DNA from: Chamaecyparis obtusa
Lineage: Eukaryota; Streptophyta; Pinopsida; Cupressales; Cupressaceae
DNA: 64,000 bases
Reading direction: 5' to 3'
Assembly: GCA_027943335.1 (NCBI GenBank)
Contig: BSBK01000876.1
Coordinates: 620,001 to 684,000 of the forward strand
Shown: positions 58,750 through 64,000 of the stretch, piece by piece
Numbering within the stretch: the stretch's first letter is position 1
How the letters are laid out: every line of letters starts with the position of its first letter
Program-made: the position numbers and the translations under genes
Notes under the pieces: model-generated
The model's input: only the letters and a program-made list of their open reading frames with translations
Database searches by the model: none
Told to the model about the DNA's origin: nothing

Positions 58750-60300
58750 AACCATTTTTAGAGCACTCTTAAGGGGCACCCAACCACTAAAGACCCAATG
58801 AATGGATAGGAAGGTAGTTGTACCATAGTAAAATAAACATAAAGAGGAGGGTCCTGAATACTCACATTGAACCTTGACAAAGAGGCAAAGGGAGATGGGA
58901 TTGCACTTTCTATGGAGGGAGTTTCAACATAAGATACCTCAAACATTGAAGTAGGAGAGGGTGGAGTAACACCAGGAAAACTTTCAGATGTCAGAAATGG
59001 GATAATGTCAAGGGAAGGATTGGAAGCATCTTCCAAAATCAAGGCCAAACCTATAACAAGAGTTTAAGTACTAGCCTCCTCTTCTACAAAGGATATATGC
59101 TCAAATTGAGGGATAATAGCTAGAATATTGAGGAGGCTAATCACTTCTACCTAGGGAGGTTGGGGTTGTTTCACCTTGGCCAAATCCTTCATGTAAGAAA
59201 GAGAAATCAATTTTTGACAATGAATACTAGAATCAAAAGCACTTTAATTTTGATAAGAATAAAAAATGCCTTTGCATTTGGGACAAGGAATCAAGCCAAT
59301 CTTCTCTTGACCTGTGCATGGACATGTATCATTAAGGTAACCAATAGAAGAATAGAGTTGACAAAAAAGAGTGAATTCTTCCCATTCTAGAGGTTGGGCC
59401 CAAGTTCCCAACCTAGATTTCATCTTGATAGAAAGAAGTACAACTAAACCATGTGGGACATAAACATAAAACCAAGAAAATACTAGTTGATCTTTGTCCC
59501 TTTGTAACATAATCAAGAGAGACAAAATGGAAAATAAAAGTTAGAAATCCATACAAAAATATCTTCATCCCAAAATTCTAAGGAGAGTTGAAGGAAGTGG
59601 ACCCAAGTCAGAATATCACCAACTAAATGAGCCCAGGGATCAAAACCAGAATGTCATTTTCATAGCAAAAGTTTTTTCTTGCCAAAGAACCATGGCTTGG
59701 AGGAAAGGATTTGTATATAATCTTCATGCAAAGAAAAAGGAGAAACATAACATTCCTTTTGCAAGAGTAGAAATGGAAACATTACCTTTGATATCCCACT
59801 TAGAAGTAGCTCATTTTCTCATGTAGTGAGAATATCATGGCATCTTCGCATAAATTTACCAACCAAGGAGTTTTTTTATTTTAGCTATGGTCCTATCCAA
59901 AGGAGGTTGTATAATATATAAACATGTTTTAGATTCGAAATTATCAATAAAGACTCCAAAAGTGAAAAATTTCCCTTTATTAAAAAGGTCCTTCTAAGGC
60001 GCAAAAGAAACCTTGATAGAAGAGTCATTTTAAGAGGAAGAGAACCCACTTTACCTTAACAATGGGAAAGACATTTTCATGTTTTCTACACCTTTTTAAC
60101 TTAAACATGGAGTGAAGAGGGTTGTTAGTGAAGAACCTACCATCACTCTTCTAGAGCATCACATCTTGGATCTCTGGATGATGCAACCATCCTCGTACCA
60201 ATGCCCAGAAGCTAGTGTCATCTTAGACTTAGTAGATTTTATAGTATCCTATGATAAGGGATGAGAATTCACCTTCAACTTCACACTAAGAGATTAGCAC
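58750..60300 (-). pseudogene. LINE ORF1, DUF4283-type with CCHC knuckle, decayed
   Basis: On the minus strand: KDLFNKGKFF and KTCLYIIQPPLDRTIAKI (about 60000-59880), LVGKFMRRCHDI, ISKVMFPFLLLQKECYVSPF, SKPWFFGKKKLLL and LSLEFWDEDIFVWISN (about 59860-59540), which follow the DUF4283 layout of plant LINE ORF1. Then YVPHGLVVLLSIKMKSRLG, QPLEWEEFTLFCQ and a degenerate knuckle ending GYLNDTCP (59480-59320). The C-terminal Ser/Pro-rich part runs to about 58750. Stops interrupt it. ORF1 would coat the LINE RNA. Confidence 0.7.
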
Positions 60301-61429
60301 CCACCATGGCTTGCAAATCTCATTTAAAAAACCTTCAATACTTACTTCAGTTACATATAAGTTATATTTAATAGAAAAGAATGACATTCTACTAAAAATG
60401 GTAATTTTTTTTTGTTCAACTACTAATTATTTTTAGATTAACTAATGATCAAATTATTAAATGTAACTTTTATGAAACTTCATGGTAGATGTTCTATATC
60501 GATGAATTTCATGATGATTGAAAACTCTGAACGTTATTTTTAAATAGATAAGTGTTCGTTTAACATTTCTTAAAAATGCAAAGATCAATATTTCATGTAA
60601 CAACTATGTATTGATGTACTAGATGTGTTCTACTAATTAACCAGATGTGCTATATTGCTGAATTACATGATGATTCACAAATCTAAATCTTTGTTATAAA
60701 TAGATTCGTATCCATTTTAGATTTCTAAACAAACAAAGGTTAGTATTCCCTAAAATGAATGAATGAAGGTTAGCAGTCCCTCTACCCTAGTAGTTTTAAT
60801 TTGCATATGATTGACATTAAGATAAATGCCTCGTTAATGCCACACTTTTTCCACTTTAATTACCCTTAAAGACATAGGTTGTTCACTTTTAGAAACTCTA
60901 TCCATGCCAATAGTTTTTTGTTCATGCACCCACATATGAAATACAAAGTTGTTACCTGTTGACGAAGATTTGTATAAATTTAAATTTAAATTATTCAAAC
61001 ATATTTTTGGTTTAAAAAATAAATAAATTTATATTAGATGTGTTTTGGAAAATGATAAATATCTTAAAATATAATCACAAAATTAAAACCTAATTTATTA
61101 GAAATAATTTCTAATAAGATAGTATAATATATGTTATACTATTAATTTAATTATACATTGTATTAGATTATTTATGGTATTAATATATTGAATTAACTGA
61201 TTTTGTGACACTAGATTAGTATGATGTTATAGTCAAATTATATAAATAATAATATTATAATGTTATATTTTAATTTATAATAATCTAATATGTTTAGATT
61301 TTTAATTTCTTAATTAGAATATAATATTATTTGATATGTTAAATTAATTCTCTACCAAGAGACAAGGTTATGATAAAATAATAAAATAATTTTAAAATTA
61401 TAATACTATAATAACTCCCAAGTCTTCTA
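60301..61429. other. AT-rich DNA, nothing recognised
   Basis: Extremely AT-rich, especially 61000-61420, with no coding or repeat signal that I can name. Confidence 0.6.
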
Positions 61430-62505
61430 ACAGAGTCAAATTGCAAATTGATTTGGATGTCAAGATCACTGAGGATACCGGTACCCCTATAAGTCCACTT
61501 GTCTCAAGGAAAAACTAGAAAAATAAATAATGAAAGAGGTCTCAAACTTGAATAATGTGGAGTCTAAGGAGATTGGTGGAAATGAGGTTTCCAATACTGC
61601 CTTGGATAGCAGCTCAATCCATGTTTTGGCTAGCTTCAATTTGGATCCTAGGGAGCCCTCCCACGAAAAGGAAGAGACTAAAATGGTTCTTGCAGAAGAT
61701 GTTAAAGGAAAGGTCTCGTTAAAAGATGACAAATGCAATACTGGCTCAACTTCTAGGGAGATTGATTTGTTGAATAAGAGACTGGTGGAGGTGGAGAAAA
61801 AGATTGTGATGGTGGATGGGAAGCTTGTGGAGGCGGATGTCAAACTCTATAATGTCTGTCATTTTGTACTGAAGGTGATGAATAACTTGGCTACCACTTT
61901 GTGCTTGATGCATGCTGACATTGGGAAAGAGACTAAGGATGTTGAAGATCATAGGGAACTCTTCCAGTTCCTCATAAAAGATTGGATGATGATGATGTGT
62001 ACTAGTGAAATAGAAGAAGACAAAGAACTAGGGCTTGGCCCTTCCTCTAGTTTTTGCATTTTGGTTTATTTTGGCCTTCTTGACCCTTTGAATGTTTACT
62101 TAGGCTTCACTAGTTTACTTTGGACTTATACTCTTTTTACTAATGGTTATAACCATAAGAGGTCTATGTTTATAACTCGTTTAACTATTGTGATGAACAC
62201 TATGATGGACTGTTATTTTCTGGATTAATATTATTAGGGGTATTGTACTATTCTGGTTTTCATGCACTACACTATTTATCTAGTTTAGTTGTTTCTTCTC
62301 TATTCCGTCTAGTTTTTGATAGTGATGTGAAGGTGCTTGTCAATGTTTGTCATTGGATGGTTAATTTTTTGAACATGCTAATTTGTTGAGGTTGTCCCTG
62401 TGCAGACAATGTTACTTTGTTAGTCTATTTTTATTCTTTCTTGCACTTGTGGCTAGTTGTATAGGGTCAACACCCTTGCTTTTTTGCATTACTTTATAAA
62501 AAACA
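61430..62505 (+). repeat. RT-less coding repeat family, copy B (5' truncated)
   Basis: It matches copy A (24400-25486) from near its beginning to the shared ending ...caacaccctt...CTTTATAAAAAAC, but lacks everything upstream that copy A has. The open frame at 61530-62228 (232 codons) covers Ser/Thr-rich text (SSIHVLASFNLDPREP), a heptad block (LLNKRLVEVEKKIVMVDGK), a DVEDHRELFQFLIKDWMMMM segment, and then hydrophobic residues that correspond to non-coding sequence in copy A. The frame is more open here than in copy A. The function is unknown. Confidence 0.65.
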
Positions 62506-62998
62506 AACATTTTGTGTAATATTTATCTTTTATTTTGGTTAAAAAATTTAACACTTATTATAATATTAACAAAAATTGCAACTACAAAGTTTAAAATCAA
62601 TAGTTCGAATGTATCACTTTTTGATTAATAGAATTTTATAAATTTTATTAGACTTATGTTCATTGACTTCAACTTATGTCTTACTAAAATCTGTCATGTA
62701 CAAATCTTATCCAAATTGCTCCTAAAGTATCATGTTGTAAATTTATTAGCTACAAAATAAGAAACACATAATATTATTACAGTATGGAAACACTAGTTTT
62801 TTTTAAATTCAATTTTTCAGAAATATGACTACAAAACATTTTTTTTCTATTGCATATAATTTATAAATTGTTTAGTACAAAAAGTAACGAATCAGACTAC
62901 TTAAAGTATTACAAAATTTCTTAGTACTATTGAGTAAAACATTTGATTACATTAGACACTTAATAAAGTAGATTTGCAAAAGAGAAACAACTACTAGT
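62506..62998. other. AT-rich DNA, nothing recognised
   Basis: A short AT-rich interval between copy B and the LINE fragment. It may include the 3' untranslated part of the minus-strand LINE that ends at 62999. Confidence 0.5.
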
Positions 62999-64000
62999 TC
63001 AAGAGGGACTGTCTCCCTCTTCTTCCTCTTCATCATTAGTGTCTGGGGAGAAAAAATTGTATCCCAGGACTCTGTAATCTCTATCACCTATGGTCCTCAT
63101 CTCTCTATGTTGATTTTCATGCCTCAGCTGCTAGATAAACTCCTTAAGGGTGTACTCAAATTCATCCTTCTCTTTCATTGTAGTATATCCATATGCTACC
63201 ACTGATTTCTCTATGGTACTCTTCCCATCTCTCAGCACCTACAAGAACTTGCTCTCCTTCATCTTTAAGATCACCATGACCTACATGGAAATATCATAAT
63301 AGATGAGTCTCTTGCGAGACTCGGTAAGGTTCATATTTTTACCTGCAAGTACATCATTATTCTGAGCCTTCCAAATGAACCATAAAACAATAGAAGAAAG
63401 AAAAGACCAAAATGAGTTACAGAATTTGCTGCAGTTGATAGTACTAGAGACAACATTCAATGCATTAAAATGGGTCTTGTATGTCAGTCCAAAGATATTC
63501 TAGATTTCAAAAGCAAATAAAAACTCAAAGAAAACACGGGTGATAAATTTAGGTTGTCTACACACAAAGAAGATATTTGGTTCTCCCCTTGGTTTCTTAA
63601 ATGACAGCTTGTGCAGGAATAGTTTCCACTGAAATTAAGAGATCTTTGGTTCAACAGATCTGTCCCACAGCATATTAAAGTATTTCTTCCATTTAGAGTC
63701 CTGAATTTCCAGGCCCCACTTATGGTTAACATGAGTAAAGATGCAACCCTTATTGGTCAAAAACTAGTAGAAATATTTGGACTTGCCAAGGTGGAGAGGG
63801 GTATTGTCAGGCCAACACAATTGAAATTTATAGCAGGATTCAGTGCAACAACCTTTAATGGGACCTAGGGAGTTAAGGGCTTCTTTGAGGACAGAGTATG
63901 TTCTCCAATGGGACTGAGGTAAGTTGAAATGGGATTCCAACCACTCCCAAGATAGAAGCTTACCCTACTGGAGGATATCACCAAATGTTGCAAAACCAAG
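62999..64000 (-). pseudogene. 3' end of a LINE ORF2: zf-RVT-like region and acidic tail
   Basis: The minus strand from the window edge reads GFATFGDIL, EWLESHFNLPQSHWRTYSVL, then SKWKKYFNMLWDRSVEPKI, FQWKLFLHKLSFKKPRGE, a C-x-x-QPKFITRVFFEF turn and FWSFLSSIVLWFIWKAQNND. These follow the zf-RVT region after the RT of plant LINEs. The protein ends in a charged tail, TLKEFI-stop-QLRHENQHREM then FFSPDTNDEEEEEGDSPS, and a TGA at 62999-63001. There is no C-terminal RNase H, so this is a different LINE type from those at 19850 and 44391-60300. A few stops interrupt it. The upstream part lies outside the window. Confidence 0.75.

Larger units (their letters stand above)
44391..60300 (-). mobile_element. 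One old LINE split by two nested LTR elements
   Basis: Minus-strand LINE pieces occur in the right order: ORF1 (60300-58750), endonuclease (58660-57840), then a Copia insertion (57839-54925), the RT (54924-52140), the start of RNase H (52130-52054), a second Copia (52053-46575), and the RNase H remainder from 46574 down. The second insertion has a perfect TTACC duplication on both sides, and removing it joins the two RNase H halves. Without the insertions the LINE is about 7 kb or a little more, a normal plant length. The outer ends are not sharply defined. Confidence 0.75.

Noticed and set aside
61487..61843. 118-codon Ser/Thr-rich minus-strand ORF
   Set aside because: Antisense shadow of the 232-codon plus-strand frame in repeat copy B.

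Overview
This window looks like nuclear DNA of a large, repeat-laden seed-plant genome, most likely a gymnosperm or conifer. The sequence shows plant-type LTR retrotransposons primed by initiator-methionine tRNA, plant LINEs with DUF4283-like ORF1 and C-terminal RNase H, a TIR-NBS-LRR resistance-gene relic with plant introns, a cellulose-synthase fragment, and pervasive loss of CG dinucleotides. The conifer assignment is inference from the low gene density, the old LTR pairs and the style of the TIR-NBS-LRR exons. No intact host gene is certain. There is no sign of bacterial, plastid or mitochondrial origin, and I recognised no tRNA, rRNA or CRISPR array.

Layout, left to right. Bases 49-5697 are a tandem satellite of about 16 units of 358 bp. 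A broken cellulose-synthase exon follows (5942-6226). A complete LTR retrotransposon on the minus strand (7303-14501, target duplication CTTTG) carries a multi-zinc-knuckle ORF1 and a roughly 1000-codon ORF2 but no protease, integrase or reverse transcriptase. A minus-strand multi-exon gene of unknown family (15416-17758) has in-phase short exons, a TATA box and nested palindromes upstream. Next come a two-copy 418-bp tandem duplication (18665-19505), a LINE relic (19850-21990), a 990-bp element with hairpin-bearing terminal inverted repeats (21992-22981), and the longer copy of an RT-less repeat family (23700-25486).

The middle (25.5-34.7 kb) is mostly AT-rich decay. It holds a miniature LTR element (TRIM, 28253-28587, target duplication CCCTT) and a Copia remnant (30520-31535). 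A TIR-NBS-LRR pseudogene (34738-38323) is the clearest host-type gene; it has five recognisable exons, one premature stop and one frameshift. A short non-autonomous LTR element (39594-42874, target duplication AAGAG) still carries an uninterrupted 282-codon ORF of unknown function.

From about 44.4 to 60.3 kb I reconstruct one old minus-strand LINE that has been split twice. A decayed Copia element (54925-57839) lies between its endonuclease and reverse-transcriptase regions, and a full-length Copia element (46575-52053, target duplication TTACC) lies inside its RNase H region. The window ends with the 5'-truncated second copy of the RT-less repeat family (61430-62505) and the 3' part of another LINE (62999-64000, minus).

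Hand-counted LTR divergences give a relative order: the 7.3-14.5 kb element is youngest (about 5%), then the TRIM (about 8%), the 39.6 kb element (about 9%) and the 46.6 kb Copia (about 10-11%). Most differences are transitions, as expected from decay of methylated cytosines. All counts were done by eye and are approximate.
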